Shown: positions 17,856 through 26,882, counted from the stretch's first letter. The stretch is DNA of 64,000 nucleotides from JAIQFL01 sp035501495 (GCA_035501495.1 DATJWB010000260.1:62001-126000), one strand, 5' to 3'. A program made the numbers and translations. Notes: generated by a model not told the origin, from the sequence alone.

Positions 17856-19421
17856 TCAGAAGTTAGCGCCGCACAGAAAATTCGCGGCGTCATCAGTGCT
17901 GCCGGTTCCTTTGTAGCGGGCCACCAGAGGGTAGGGACACAGCGGGCGCGACCGGACCACTTTGCCGCTCTGATCGCGTCGCACCGCCTCCAGCGTCGCG
18001 GGGGCCTTTCCTTCCTCGACCCATTTCAACAGCGCGTCCAACTGGCCCGAAGGCGCAGGTCCGGGTCCTCCGGCGCAATGCCCGACTCCCGGCGCCAGGA
18101 ACAGGCGAATGAACTCCGAGGTCCTGGCCGCGCCGCCCATGTGCTCCTGCACGCGCTTGTAATAGTCGATCGTGCCTTCGGGATAGATCAACTGGTCGGA
18201 CCACCCGTGCCAGACGATGGCTTTGCCGCCGCGGCCGCGGAAGGCCGAGAGGTCGGGATTGTCGGTGCCGATGACGGCGCCGAACTCCTCGGTGGATTGA
18301 TCCCACAACTGCTCGTAGGCGGGGAAACTCAGAGTGGTCCAATCGAATTGCGGATTCTGGGTGAGGAAGTATTTCCACCAATCCAGCGTGATGCCCATGG
18401 GGCGCCCCGTGAGGGGAGATCCACCGGTGCTGCTGAGGCCGCCGAAATCGCCGCCGGGCTGCAAGCCATACCAGAGGAAGCTTCCATCCTGACGCCTGGG
18501 ACCCTGCCGGATTTTGCGGATGACATCGGCGTCGGCCGCGGTGAACGTACCGCAGCCATCGACCGTGGTACCCACCAGCGCCTTCGGATCGTAAGTGCAG
18601 CGCTTGGGATCTTCGATCACGCCGTCCTTCACGCCATCGATCGCGTCGCAGGCCGCTACCGCCGCGGCCGTGGCTGCCTGAAACTTGCACATCGGCACGA
18701 AATTGCCGGACTCCTTCATCACCAGTTGTCCCCACATCTGTTCGACGTGGAGTTTCGTCCAGTTGATGGCGGGCGCGCCGGCGACCACTCCGTCGTAATC
18801 CTGCGGATAGCGCTGCGCTTCGGAGAGCGCCTGGCGTCCACCAGTGGAGCAGCCCATGAAATAGGAGTAGCGGGGCGCTTTTCCGTAGAACGCTTCAGTG
18901 AGCGCTTTGCCCAGCACCGTCATTTCGTGGATCCCGAGATAGGCGTTGTCGCGGATGAGCATCCAGTTCTGGCGCCCGTTGGAGTCCAGCGCGAAACTGC
19001 CGCTGCCGCCTTCATGGCCGGTGTCGGTGGCGCCCGCCGCATAGCCGATGGAGTTCGGCTGGCGCACGCCGTTCGGATTGCCGCCGGAGAATCCGCCGCC
19101 GCCCGTCCCTTCGAAACGGCCGTTCCAGTTTTTGGCGGGCAGGCCGATGAAGATGCGGACCTTGTCGCCGGCCGGCGGATGCGTCACAACAGCCGTCACG
19201 CGGCACACGTCGGCTCCATTGGCGGACTCGACGGCCGCGGATTCGACGATGGTATTCGGCAGCGTCAGCGTGCGAAGGCTCTCGCAGGATCGCACCGGAT
19301 CGGCACTGGCGAACAGAGGCTTCGGCGGAACGGCAGGAGGTCCGGGCGGCGGCCCGCCGCGTTGCGGAGGTTGGGCGAATGCCATCATGGTGAGGGCGGC
19401 AAGGGGGATTGTGCGCTTCAT
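17856..19421 (-). CDS. Tannase/feruloyl esterase family protein
   Basis: 521-residue secreted alpha/beta hydrolase (signal peptide at residues 1-16, then a Pro/Gly-rich stretch). Family landmarks are the oxyanion-side GTGGGGFSGG, the nucleophile Ser in FMGCSTGGRQAL with its preceding Cys, the Asp in WHGWSDQLIYPEGTIDYY and the His in PGVGHCAGGPG with its following Cys. The two Cys next to Ser and His are the disulfide-linked CS-D-HC motif of this family. Cys-rich lid sequence (AACDAIDGVKDGVIEDPKRC) is present. It should hydrolyse plant phenolic esters such as feruloyl or galloyl esters. A TATATT -10 lies 9 nt before the ATG. Confidence 0.9.
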   Translation of the reverse strand: MKRTIPLAALTMMAFAQPPQRGGPPPGPPAVPPKPLFASADPVRSCESLRTLTLPNTIVESAAVESANGADVCRVTAVVTHPPAGDKVRIFIGLPAKNWNGRFEGTGGGGFSGGNPNGVRQPNSIGYAAGATDTGHEGGSGSFALDSNGRQNWMLIRDNAYLGIHEMTVLGKALTEAFYGKAPRYSYFMGCSTGGRQALSEAQRYPQDYDGVVAGAPAINWTKLHVEQMWGQLVMKESGNFVPMCKFQAATAAAVAACDAIDGVKDGVIEDPKRCTYDPKALVGTTVDGCGTFTAADADVIRKIRQGPRRQDGSFLWYGLQPGGDFGGLSSTGGSPLTGRPMGITLDWWKYFLTQNPQFDWTTLSFPAYEQLWDQSTEEFGAVIGTDNPDLSAFRGRGGKAIVWHGWSDQLIYPEGTIDYYKRVQEHMGGAARTSEFIRLFLAPGVGHCAGGPGPAPSGQLDALLKWVEEGKAPATLEAVRRDQSGKVVRSRPLCPYPLVARYKGTGSTDDAANFLCGANF

Positions 19422-19430
19422 GTGGCTATG

Positions 19431-19436
19431 AATATA
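19431..19436 (-). promoter_or_regulatory. -10 hexamer of the tannase gene (leaderless type)
   Basis: TATATT on the minus strand ends 9 nt before ATG 19421; no Shine-Dalgarno is present and no clear -35 is seen. Confidence 0.45.
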
Positions 19437-19457
19437 TCGAATTTGGGGGCCGCGCAG

Positions 19458-20495
19458 CTATCTGCTAACCGGCGGCAAATCGGCTGGCTGGGGGGCGATC
19501 CCACGGAGAATTGCCAGCGCGGGAGTGCGGATTTCGACGGCGACTCGCTTGAGGTACTTGGCTGAACCGGCTTCGACTGCCCGGAGGGCTTCATAAATCG
19601 GCCGCCACGCATCTTTCCAGTCTCTCTTTTCGAGCAGATCGAGAACTTCGCGCACGTTGGTTCCTTACCGTTGCCCCCAGGAACACCCCAATTGCGCCCT
19701 GCCCCAGGGACAGGAACTCAATCGGGTCGCTAGTCTCGGCGTCCTCGAAATGCCACGCTGGTGCGCCACGGCACGATACAGGTATGCAAAACGGTTGGAC
19801 TTGTCAAACGACTGGACCAGATCGCAGATGCGGAGGAGGATTTTGCCGAAGGGTGGATAGTCTTGCCAACTTCCGAGCATCTCGTGCCGGAAAGCGCCGC
19901 CGGCAGCGGCGTCAATTACGAGTTTGAGTTGCTCGGGAGCGAAGACGAAATCTCTCATCAGTGAAGCATGGATCGCCGCGGAAACCGCGTCTGCGGGTTC
20001 GAGCTCGAGCGCCTGATGCAAGTAACGGGCTCCCTCGTCGGGCATGTTCACTCACAGTAGAGCAAGACACCCAGAGTCACCAGGAAGTGGGGACTGTCCG
20101 TGCCGAGATCGCCAGACATCCTGAGGGCAGCCACCGCGTCTTTGGGACGGCCAGCGCCAGAAAAAAGAAATATTCCGAGTATTCCCCAGAGCGTTGCATT
20201 TTTCGGGTCTAGCTGGGCCGCTCGGCGGAGGGCCGCCTCTGCATCCTGAACCCGGCCGGTGTCACCCAAAGGACGCAGCCGAGGTCAGCCCAATACAACG
20301 CACATTTGGGGGGCCAGATCGACCGCCTTGCGGTATGCGGCATCGGCTTCGTCCTCGCTCCGGAGTTCTGGCGAGGAGATCGCCGAGCCCCGTCCAGGAC
20401 AATGTAGACCCGGGGCCCAGATCGATCGCCTTCCGATAGGCGGCCTCCGCTTCCCCGGATCGCTCGGGCATGTAGCAATCTTGCGTGATCGCCAT
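19458..20495 (-). pseudogene. Frameshifted TPR-repeat protein gene
   Basis: Recognisable TPR sequence is spread over all three minus-strand frames. It begins about 20495 with EAEAAYRKAIDLGPGSTLSWTGLGDLLA. It then needs a shift to read DEADAAYRKAVDLAP, another at a run of six C (plus-strand G at about 20308-20313) to read KCALYWADLGCVLW, and another to read GDTGRVQDAEAALRRAAQLDP. A TGA near 20048 is followed in another frame by GARYLHQALELEPADAVSAA. The last piece, 19458-19655, encodes VLDLLEKRDWKDAWRPIYEALRAV. At least four lesions in about 1 kb indicate decay, though homopolymer sequencing error could explain one. Confidence 0.65.
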
Positions 20496-20521
20496 AAAGA
20501 AAGTCTTTATTAATGTATTAG

Positions 20522-20538
20522 TTTAATGGTACACTAAA
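20522..20538. promoter_or_regulatory. Imperfect palindrome overlapping the promoter of the HELLH gene
   Basis: TTTAATG, GTA, CACTAAA: arms match at six of seven positions. It overlaps a TACACT -10-like hexamer (20530-20535) that ends 10 nt before GTG 20546, so a repressor bound here would block initiation. The regulator is unknown. Confidence 0.35.
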
Positions 20539-20545
20539 ACTAGCG

Positions 20546-21154
20546 GTGACCCGGCGCGCATTCATCTCGACAGCTTTGGTTTGGAGAGCCGCCCCACCGC
20601 CCCCTTCGATCGTCCCCGTCCACGTGGTGATCGATGGGCGCGTGAACGGCCGGCAGATTGCCCGCTTCTGGACGCGCCTGTGGCCGCAAGCCCTTGCGGA
20701 CCTGGCATCCGGCGGCGTGCGCCTGGAGACGAGCGTGGCCAACGGCGAAGTGCGGCGCTCGCCTGGCGGGCGGCCGATTTTCGTGAGGCTCGACCGGACA
20801 GTGCTCAACCTGGTCGTCACCGATCAGATTCCGATGATCTGGGACCGCGCCCGCGCTTTGAGCGGCGTGACCACGCGCTATCAGGGATTCCACGTTTGTG
20901 TGGTTGCGCTGAATTACGCGCACGGCCACCAGATCCCGTTTCTTTCCGTGAACACCTGCCTGCACGAGCTGCTGCATGCGCTGCTGGGCGACATTTTCGA
21001 AGACCGGCCGGCGGGTTTTCACGGCGCCGCGCGCGAATTCCGGGTTGACTGGTACGCCACCCGTCTGTGGCTGTTTGGCGATGGCGGGTACCTGCGCCAA
21101 GCCTCGCAAGCCTATGTCGAGCGGTTACGATGGGAGGTTGCTTCGCGGACCTGA
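20546..21154 (+). CDS. Putative secreted zinc metallopeptidase-like protein (HELLH)
   Basis: 202 residues. It starts with a twin-arginine-like leader (MTRRAFISTALVW). The one clear functional motif is HELLHALLGDIFED around residue 145, an HExxH zinc-binding motif in a predicted helix, downstream of a conserved-looking SVNTCLHE. A plausible third ligand would be one of the Glu/Asp/His residues after it (GFHGAAREFRVDWYATRL). No named family was recognised. The start codon is GTG 20546, without Shine-Dalgarno but with a -10-like element upstream. The next gene is an M50-type protease, so two membrane/envelope metalloproteases sit in tandem. Confidence 0.6.
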   Translation: MTRRAFISTALVWRAAPPPPSIVPVHVVIDGRVNGRQIARFWTRLWPQALADLASGGVRLETSVANGEVRRSPGGRPIFVRLDRTVLNLVVTDQIPMIWDRARALSGVTTRYQGFHVCVVALNYAHGHQIPFLSVNTCLHELLHALLGDIFEDRPAGFHGAAREFRVDWYATRLWLFGDGGYLRQASQAYVERLRWEVASRT

Positions 21155-21197
21155 CACCACGCAGGAAGGTTTTTCAGACCTGGTTCGAGCGGCCGGG

Positions 21198-22298
21198 ATG
21201 GCCGTGGGGCGGCTGACCGTGTACGTGGCGATGATCGTGGGCGTGCGGCGGCTCCTCCTATTCCAGATCGCGACGGGCGCGGGGCTGGGATTCGATCGGC
21301 CCTCTCTGGCTTGGAGCACCCTCTTCCTGTCGCTCACGGTCTTGGTGGGCATTCTGATTCATGAAGGTGGGCATTACCTGGCGGGCGTGGTTCTCGGACA
21401 GGTTTGCCTGCGCTTCGTGATCGGGCCGGTGGAGCTTGCTCGCGGCGGCGGCGGGTGGAGCGTTCGATGGATCCCCATCCGCCGCGCCGGGCTGGTGGAT
21501 CTGGTGCCGGCAACGTTCGCCGACTTTCGACTGCGGCGGGCCGGTTGTGTAGCCGGAGGCCCGCTGGCCTCCCTGCTCGCCGGCTTGCTCTTCACGCTGG
21601 TCTCATTTGGCGCCGGTACTGCAAGTCTGTTTTGGATTTGGAGTTCGATGGCCCAATGGTGCCTGGTCGGGGTGTTGGGGCTGTTGCCTTTGCGCCGCGA
21701 TTCTGCGTGTTCGGATGGCTACCTGCTCTGGGAACTCGCGCGCGGCGGCGCAGTGATGGACGATCTGCAGCGCAATCTGCTGGTGGCCTCCTCTCACGCG
21801 ACGCCCCTGCGTTTGCGCGATTGGCCGCGCGCCTTGATCGCCCGGCTGCCGCAAGGCCAGCCCGATCAGCAACCCCGCGAGTACAACGCCTATCTGGCGT
21901 ACGTGCATTTTCTGGATTGCGGCGAACCGGAGGCGGCGGGACCATACCTGGATCGCGTCATGGCGTGCTGGGCCGCAAACGATCCGCCCGAGTACGCGTT
22001 GGAGGCGGCCTACTATTACGCGCTTCACGGTAATGATGTGGAGAACGGGCGAAGCTGGCTCAACCTGGAAAAGGGGGACGCCGAAGCCTGGGTCCGCCTG
22101 CGTGCTCAGGCAGCGGTAGCCTGCAGGTCTGGCGAGCCGCGGCTTGCCAGCGAACTCGCAGAGGAGGCGCTGTCGCTGTTGCGCGCCGCTCCCGCCTGCG
22201 GGGCGCGCGAATACGAGATCGATCGCCTGCGCGAAGTCGTCTGCCAATCTGAGTCTAAGAACGGTGAACCAAAATCGTCCTCTAACCGTATAGACTAA
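21198..22298 (+). CDS. M50-family (site-2-protease-like) membrane metallopeptidase
   Basis: About 366 residues. Hydrophobic segments surround ILIHEGGHYLAGVVLG, the HExxH zinc motif embedded in a TM helix as in site-2 proteases. The second zinc-ligand region is seen as LGLLPLRRDSACSDGYLLWELA, corresponding to the N/P...DG motif that supplies the Asp. The C-terminal about 160 residues are soluble, helical and TPR-like (YLAYVHFLDCGEPEAAGPYLDRV, EAAYYYALHGNDVENGRSWL). It may cut a membrane-bound regulator or process envelope proteins. The frame is open back to 20976 inside the previous gene; ATG 21198 is chosen because it begins just before the first hydrophobic segment, but the start is uncertain. 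Confidence 0.75.
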   Translation: MAVGRLTVYVAMIVGVRRLLLFQIATGAGLGFDRPSLAWSTLFLSLTVLVGILIHEGGHYLAGVVLGQVCLRFVIGPVELARGGGGWSVRWIPIRRAGLVDLVPATFADFRLRRAGCVAGGPLASLLAGLLFTLVSFGAGTASLFWIWSSMAQWCLVGVLGLLPLRRDSACSDGYLLWELARGGAVMDDLQRNLLVASSHATPLRLRDWPRALIARLPQGQPDQQPREYNAYLAYVHFLDCGEPEAAGPYLDRVMACWAANDPPEYALEAAYYYALHGNDVENGRSWLNLEKGDAEAWVRLRAQAAVACRSGEPRLASELAEEALSLLRAAPACGAREYEIDRLREVVCQSESKNGEPKSSSNRID

Positions 22299-22317
22299 AA
22301 AGATAACGAGGTTTACT

Positions 22318-23292
22318 ATGTTCAGAATTGTTACGGGGATGAAGTGCGCCTTACTGGTCTCCGTGTTGAGCCTGGAGGGATTCAGCCAGACTAAGGCTTA
22401 TCTGTCATTCGAGGTCGTCTCCATCAAGCCGTCGCCGCCCATCGATCCGGTCGCGGTCGCGTCCGGGAAGCCGCTCCACGCCGGCATGAAGATCGATGCG
22501 TCCCGGGTGGATATCGGGAATTTCTCGATTGCCGCGCTGGTTGCCAAAGCCTACGATGTCAAGCAGTACCAGATTTCGGGCCCGGAATGGGTGACGGCGC
22601 TGAGCGCGCAGCGATTCGACGTGCTGGCCAAGATGCCCGAGGGCGCCACCAAAGAGCAGGTGCCCGAGATGCTGCAGACGATGCTGGCGGAGAGGTTCAA
22701 GCTGAAGATCCACCGCGAGATGAAGGACACCTCGATTTACGCCTTGGTGGTGGCCAAGGCCGGGCCGAAGATGAAAGAGGCCGAGGCATTGCCCGCCGCT
22801 CCGACCATGGCCGCCGACGGCAGCCCCGCGCCCCCTCCCAGCAGCGGCAGCAGCCAGATGACCGTAAACGCCTCCGCCAAGGGCGCTGAGGTAACTGATG
22901 GCCAGGGCGTCAAACAGAGAATGATTCCCTCGCCGGATGGAAAGTCCATGCGCTTCGAGTACTCCCGAATCTCGATGGCGCAGTTCGCCGAAGGGCTCGC
23001 CCCCTTGGTGGATCGTCCGATCGTGGACATGACTGACCTGAAGGGCTTTTACCAGGCCTCCGTGGAGATTTCGATGGAAGACCTCATGGCGATTGCCAGG
23101 AAGGCCGGCGCAAATATACCCGCTCGGGGCGGTGATGCCGGACGGGGCGGTCCCGCGGAAGCCGCTGCCGACCCCTCTGCGGGATCGATCTTCACCAGTA
23201 TGCAGCAACTCGGGCTCAAACTGGAGCCGCGCAAGGCGCCACTCGACCACATCGTGGTGGACTCGGTGGAAAAGATGCCCACCGAGAATTAG
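22318..23292 (+). CDS. TIGR03435 family soil-associated secreted protein
   Basis: 324 residues. It matches the lineage-specific family TIGR03435, abundant in Solibacter: FEVVSIKPS near the N-terminus after a signal peptide, then DIGNFSIAALVAKAYDVKQYQISGPEW, RFDVLAKMPEGATKEQVPEMLQTMLAERFKL, ALVVAKAGPKM, ISMAQFAEGLAPLVDRPIVDMTDLKGFY, and the ending LEPRKAPLDHIVVDSVEKMPTEN. Function is unknown; family members often neighbour metallopeptidases and BlaI-type regulators. ATG 22318 has ACGAGG six nt upstream. Confidence 0.95.
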   Translation: MFRIVTGMKCALLVSVLSLEGFSQTKAYLSFEVVSIKPSPPIDPVAVASGKPLHAGMKIDASRVDIGNFSIAALVAKAYDVKQYQISGPEWVTALSAQRFDVLAKMPEGATKEQVPEMLQTMLAERFKLKIHREMKDTSIYALVVAKAGPKMKEAEALPAAPTMAADGSPAPPPSSGSSQMTVNASAKGAEVTDGQGVKQRMIPSPDGKSMRFEYSRISMAQFAEGLAPLVDRPIVDMTDLKGFYQASVEISMEDLMAIARKAGANIPARGGDAGRGGPAEAAADPSAGSIFTSMQQLGLKLEPRKAPLDHIVVDSVEKMPTEN

Positions 23293-23325
23293 TGTCGACC
23301 GCAGTACGAGTTTTGGGTCCCCTGG

Positions 23326-25812
23326 ATGCGCACGCCCCGTAAGCCGGAAATCATGAGTCCCGCCGGATACTGGCCGCAGTTGCGCGCGGCCATCGAGGCG
23401 GGCGCCGACGCGGTGTATTTCGGGCTCACGCATTTCACGGCGCGCGCTAAAGTCGGCTTCTCGTTGGCCGAACTGCCGGACGTGATGAACACCCTTCATC
23501 GCCGCGGCGTGAAGGGCTACGTCACCTTCAACACCTTGGTGTTCGACCACGAACTGGCCGAAGCCATGCGAGCGCTGGCCGCCATCGCCGAGGCCGGCGC
23601 CGACGCCATCATCGTGCAGGATCTCGGCATCGTGAAGCGGGCGCGCGAGATTGCGCCAGATCTCGAGATCCACGGCAGCACCCAGATGAGCATCACCAGC
23701 GCGGAGGGTGTGCGACTCGCCCAAAGCTTCGGGGTAAGCCGGGTGACCCTGGCGCGTGAGCTTTCACTGGCCGAGGTGCGGGCGATTCGCGCCCGGACGG
23801 ATTGCGAACTGGAGATCTTCGTTCACGGCGCGCTGTGCGTGGCTTACTCGGGGCAGTGCTTTTCGTCCGAGGCCTGGGGCGGGCGCAGCGCCAACCGCGG
23901 GCAATGCGCGCAGGCCTGCCGGCTTCCCTACGAGTTGATCGTGGACGGCAAAATGGAGCCGCTCGGCGATGCGCGCTACCTGCTTTCGCCCGGCGATCTC
24001 TACGCGCTTCACCAGATTCCCGAGATCGTGGAGATCGGCGTCTCGGCGCTGAAGATTGAGGGGCGCTATAAGGACTCCGAATACGTCGCGCTGACTACCC
24101 GCGCGTATCGCCAGGCGGTGGACGATGCCTGGGCGGGAAGGCCGGCGCACGTTGATCGCGCCGCGGAGTTGCAGTTGGAACAGGTGTATTCGCGCGGGTT
24201 GGGGCCTTTCTTTCTCAACGGCACCGACCACCAGGCGGTGGTCCGCGGGCGTGCGCCGCGGCATCGCGGCGTGCTGATGGGAAAGGTCGCGCGGGTGACG
24301 GACGGGGGTGTCATGGTCGAGCCTTCCGAGGCTCACCACCTTGCTCCGCTCAAGCCCGGCGATGGCGTGGTGTTCGATGCCGCCGACTGGCGCAGTCCCG
24401 AGGAGCCCGAGGAGGGAGGCCGCGTATTCCAGGTGGCGCTGCTCGGCCGCAATCTCGAATTGCGCTTCGGCAACGGTGTGCTGAAGACCGCGCGGATCCG
24501 CCGCGGCGACCTGGTATGGCGCACGCACGATCCCGACCTGGACAAAGTGGCGCGCCCCTATATCGAGGCATCCACGCCCATTCGGAAGCAGGCCGTGCGG
24601 GTGCGGGCCGCGGCGCGGGAAGGGGAGCGCCTGGTTACCGAGTGGACCGCGGGTGCGACCACCGTGCGCGTGGAGTCCGCCGAGCCACTGGCGACGGCTC
24701 GAAACCGCGGGCTCGACACCGGGTACCTGTCCGCTCAACTGGGGCGGCTGGGGAATACGCCGTACGAATTGGCGGGAGTGGAACTGACGGTCGAGGGTGC
24801 GCCCTTCGCTCCCAGTTCGCTGCTGAATGCCCTGCGGCGCGAGGCGGTAGAGAAGCTCCAGGATGGCGCGTGTTTCCGCTCGCCGGTGATCCGTAAAGCG
24901 CACGGCCTGCGAGTGGAAAAAAGGCCCGCGCATGCGGAAGCACGCGCCACCTTGCACCTGCTGATTCGCACTCCGCAGCAATTGGAGGCCGCCCTGGCGC
25001 TCGCTCCGGCCAGCATCACGTTGGACTACCTCGATCTTTACGGACTCCGTCCTTCCCTGGAGCGCGTCCGGGCGGCTGGGATTGCGGCGCGCGTCGCCAG
25101 CCCGCGCATCCTCAAACCCGGCGAGGAGCGTATCGTCGATTTCCTAATGGGGTGCGGCTGCCCCATCCTGGTGCGTTCTACCGGCCTCCTGAGCGCGCTT
25201 CTGGAGCGTTCCCACTGCGAGCTGATCGGAGATTTCAGTCTCAATGCCGCGAATGCAATTACGGCGTCCGAACTGCTGGGGCTGGGACTTACGCGGCTGA
25301 CGCCGACGCACGATTTAAACGCCGCGCAGGTGAGCGAACTGGCCCGGCAGATCGGCGGCGATGCCGTGGAGGTGGTGGCTTACCAGCATTTACCGGTGTT
25401 TCACACGGAGCACTGTGTGTTCTGCCGGTTCCTCTCCACGGGCACGAGCTATCGCGACTGCGGCCGCCCCTGTGAAAAGCACGAAGTGTCGCTGCGAGAC
25501 TCCGCGGGACGGTCCCATCCGCTACTGGCCGACGTGGGTTGCCGCAATACGGTGTTCGGCGCCGAAGCACAGGAGGCCAGCGCGTATCTCGAGGATTGGC
25601 TGGCCGCGGGCATTCGCCGCTTTCGCCTGGAGTTTGCGCATGAAACGGCCGACCAGGTTAGGCGCGTTGCGGGTGCATTTGAAGACGCGCTCGGCGGGCG
25701 TTTGAGCGCCCGCGAGCTGGGACAGGCGCTCGAGCGCATCGCTCCGCAGAGGACTACGGCAGGCAGTCTGTTCGTGCCGGAGGGCTACCTGACGTTGCCG
25801 GTGCTGCAGTGA
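23326..25812 (+). CDS. U32 peptidase-family protein with DUF3656 (RlhA-like)
   Basis: 828 residues. The N-terminal TIM-barrel-like U32 domain shows EIMSPAGYWPQLRAAIEAGADAVYFG, QDLGIVKRAREIAPDLEIHGSTQMSI and the signature ELEIFVHGALCVAYSGQCFSS with GQCAQACRLPYEL. This Cys set is the one that carries an iron-sulfur cluster in RlhA/TrhP-type RNA hydroxylation proteins. The middle region corresponds to DUF3656, and the C-terminal part contains a further Cys cluster (TEHCVFCRFLSTGTSYRDCGRPCEKHE). E. coli RlhA (about 650 residues) hydroxylates 23S rRNA C2501; this protein is longer, so RNA hydroxylation is likely but the target is not certain. Proteolytic activity is not expected. Confidence 0.9.
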   Translation: MRTPRKPEIMSPAGYWPQLRAAIEAGADAVYFGLTHFTARAKVGFSLAELPDVMNTLHRRGVKGYVTFNTLVFDHELAEAMRALAAIAEAGADAIIVQDLGIVKRAREIAPDLEIHGSTQMSITSAEGVRLAQSFGVSRVTLARELSLAEVRAIRARTDCELEIFVHGALCVAYSGQCFSSEAWGGRSANRGQCAQACRLPYELIVDGKMEPLGDARYLLSPGDLYALHQIPEIVEIGVSALKIEGRYKDSEYVALTTRAYRQAVDDAWAGRPAHVDRAAELQLEQVYSRGLGPFFLNGTDHQAVVRGRAPRHRGVLMGKVARVTDGGVMVEPSEAHHLAPLKPGDGVVFDAADWRSPEEPEEGGRVFQVALLGRNLELRFGNGVLKTARIRRGDLVWRTHDPDLDKVARPYIEASTPIRKQAVRVRAAAREGERLVTEWTAGATTVRVESAEPLATARNRGLDTGYLSAQLGRLGNTPYELAGVELTVEGAPFAPSSLLNALRREAVEKLQDGACFRSPVIRKAHGLRVEKRPAHAEARATLHLLIRTPQQLEAALALAPASITLDYLDLYGLRPSLERVRAAGIAARVASPRILKPGEERIVDFLMGCGCPILVRSTGLLSALLERSHCELIGDFSLNAANAITASELLGLGLTRLTPTHDLNAAQVSELARQIGGDAVEVVAYQHLPVFHTEHCVFCRFLSTGTSYRDCGRPCEKHEVSLRDSAGRSHPLLADVGCRNTVFGAEAQEASAYLEDWLAAGIRRFRLEFAHETADQVRRVAGAFEDALGGRLSARELGQALERIAPQRTTAGSLFVPEGYLTLPVLQ

Positions 25813-25903
25813 CGCTCTCAGAGTGAAGGACACCCACGGCGATTCGCATTGTCCGGCAAACAGGTTGGGGCACGGCTTTGCCCCGGAATCTGTTCTCGCG
25901 CCA

Positions 25904-25933
25904 TTGTTCGGCCACTGGCTCCGCAGATACAAT
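25904..25933 (+). promoter_or_regulatory. Promoter of the HTH regulator gene, leaderless type
   Basis: TTGTTC (25904-25909), an 18-nt spacer and TACAAT (25928-25933). The -10 ends 6 nt before GTG 25940, so transcription would start on the first codon. Confidence 0.5.
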
Positions 25934-25939
25934 CGTCCG

Positions 25940-26500
25940 GTGTGGCCGTTTGCAGAACGTCTGCGCCAGGAATTCGAGGCTCGAAAGGATAAGAACCCGC
26001 GGTACTCTTTGCGAGCGTTCGCTGCTTTCCTCGGCGCGGACCATGCCACCCTGGCACAAATCTTCCGCGGAATACGGCGAGTTCCGGTTGCCAACATACA
26101 GGCATGGGCGCTGCGGCTCGGCCTGGTCACAGAAGAAGCCCAGGTTTACCTTGCTGCCGCACGCGCTCCTGACAACCTCGCGCGTGCCCGGCAGCACCGG
26201 CTTCGCCTTTGGTCGGCGGAAGCGTTAGCGGTGGTAACCGATCGGACACATTTCGAGATCCTGCGTCTGTTACGTCTGCCTGGATTCAACCCGCAGTCCC
26301 GATGGATTGCGGAACAGGCCGGCGTCCCGATCGACCAGGTCAATATCGCGCTGCAGAGGCTCTTGCGATTGGGCCTGGTTGCCATGCGGCCCGGCGAGCC
26401 GTGGCGCGACCTCACCGGCCTTGCCGAGCTCTCCGTAGATTCATTCCGCCGATTGGCGCTTGCACGGCTCCGCGGGATGGGCGTCGGGCTGCCCAAATGA
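25940..26500 (+). CDS. HTH transcriptional regulator (TIGR02147-like)
   Basis: 186 residues from GTG 25940. The start WPFAERLRQEFEARKDKNPRYSLRAFAAFLGADHATLAQIFRGIRRVP is the N-terminal helix-turn-helix module of the TIGR02147/DUF4423 family. The second half (ILRLLRLPGFNPQSRWIAEQAGVPIDQVNIALQRLLRLGLV) is its winged-helix part. The family is common in Fibrobacteres and delta-proteobacteria; targets are generally unknown. The frame is open to 25823, but the upstream part has no similarity and the promoter TACAAT would lie inside it. The 3' end overlaps or abuts the next gene (ATGA at 26497-26500), suggesting co-expression with the VOC protein. Confidence 0.8.
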   Translation: MWPFAERLRQEFEARKDKNPRYSLRAFAAFLGADHATLAQIFRGIRRVPVANIQAWALRLGLVTEEAQVYLAAARAPDNLARARQHRLRLWSAEALAVVTDRTHFEILRLLRLPGFNPQSRWIAEQAGVPIDQVNIALQRLLRLGLVAMRPGEPWRDLTGLAELSVDSFRRLALARLRGMGVGLPK

Positions 26501-26511
26501 AGGGAGAAAAC

Positions 26512-26868
26512 GTGCCTCACCCGGTAACGAAATTCCAGATTGTCTCGGCTCAACCCGACGTCACCGCGGCCTTTTACACCGGCCTGTTCGGCTGGCGGAC
26601 GGACGCCGACAACCCGATGGGCTATCGCGAAATCCACACAGGCTCCGATGCTGGCATCCAGGGCGGAATCTGGCCCGCCCCGGCGCACGCCTCCGCCTTC
26701 GTGCAGCTCTTCATCCAGTCCGATGATGTCGAAGCCACCGCCAGGAAAGCCCAGGAATTGGGGGCGCGCCTGATCGTCCAGCCGACCGCTTTGCCGGAAG
26801 GCGACCGCATGGCAGTGCTCGTCGATCCTGCCGGAATGGCCTTTGCCATCTGGCGGCCGCGAGGGTGA
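26512..26868 (+). CDS. VOC (glyoxalase/bleomycin-resistance fold) family protein
   Basis: 118 residues with the paired beta-alpha-beta-beta-beta modules of vicinal oxygen chelate proteins: KFQIVSAQPDVTAAFYTGLFGWR, the strand ASAFVQLFIQSDDVEATARKAQELGARLIVQ and MAVLVDPAGMAFAIWRPRG. The conserved late Glu of many glyoxalases is not evident, so a binding or resistance role is as likely as catalysis. I prefer GTG 26512 (AAGGGAG five nt upstream) over ATG 26497, which overlaps the stop of the regulator gene. Either way it is translationally linked to the HTH gene. Confidence 0.8.
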   Translation: MPHPVTKFQIVSAQPDVTAAFYTGLFGWRTDADNPMGYREIHTGSDAGIQGGIWPAPAHASAFVQLFIQSDDVEATARKAQELGARLIVQPTALPEGDRMAVLVDPAGMAFAIWRPRG

Positions 26869-26882
26869 ATTTGAGCCTGTTT

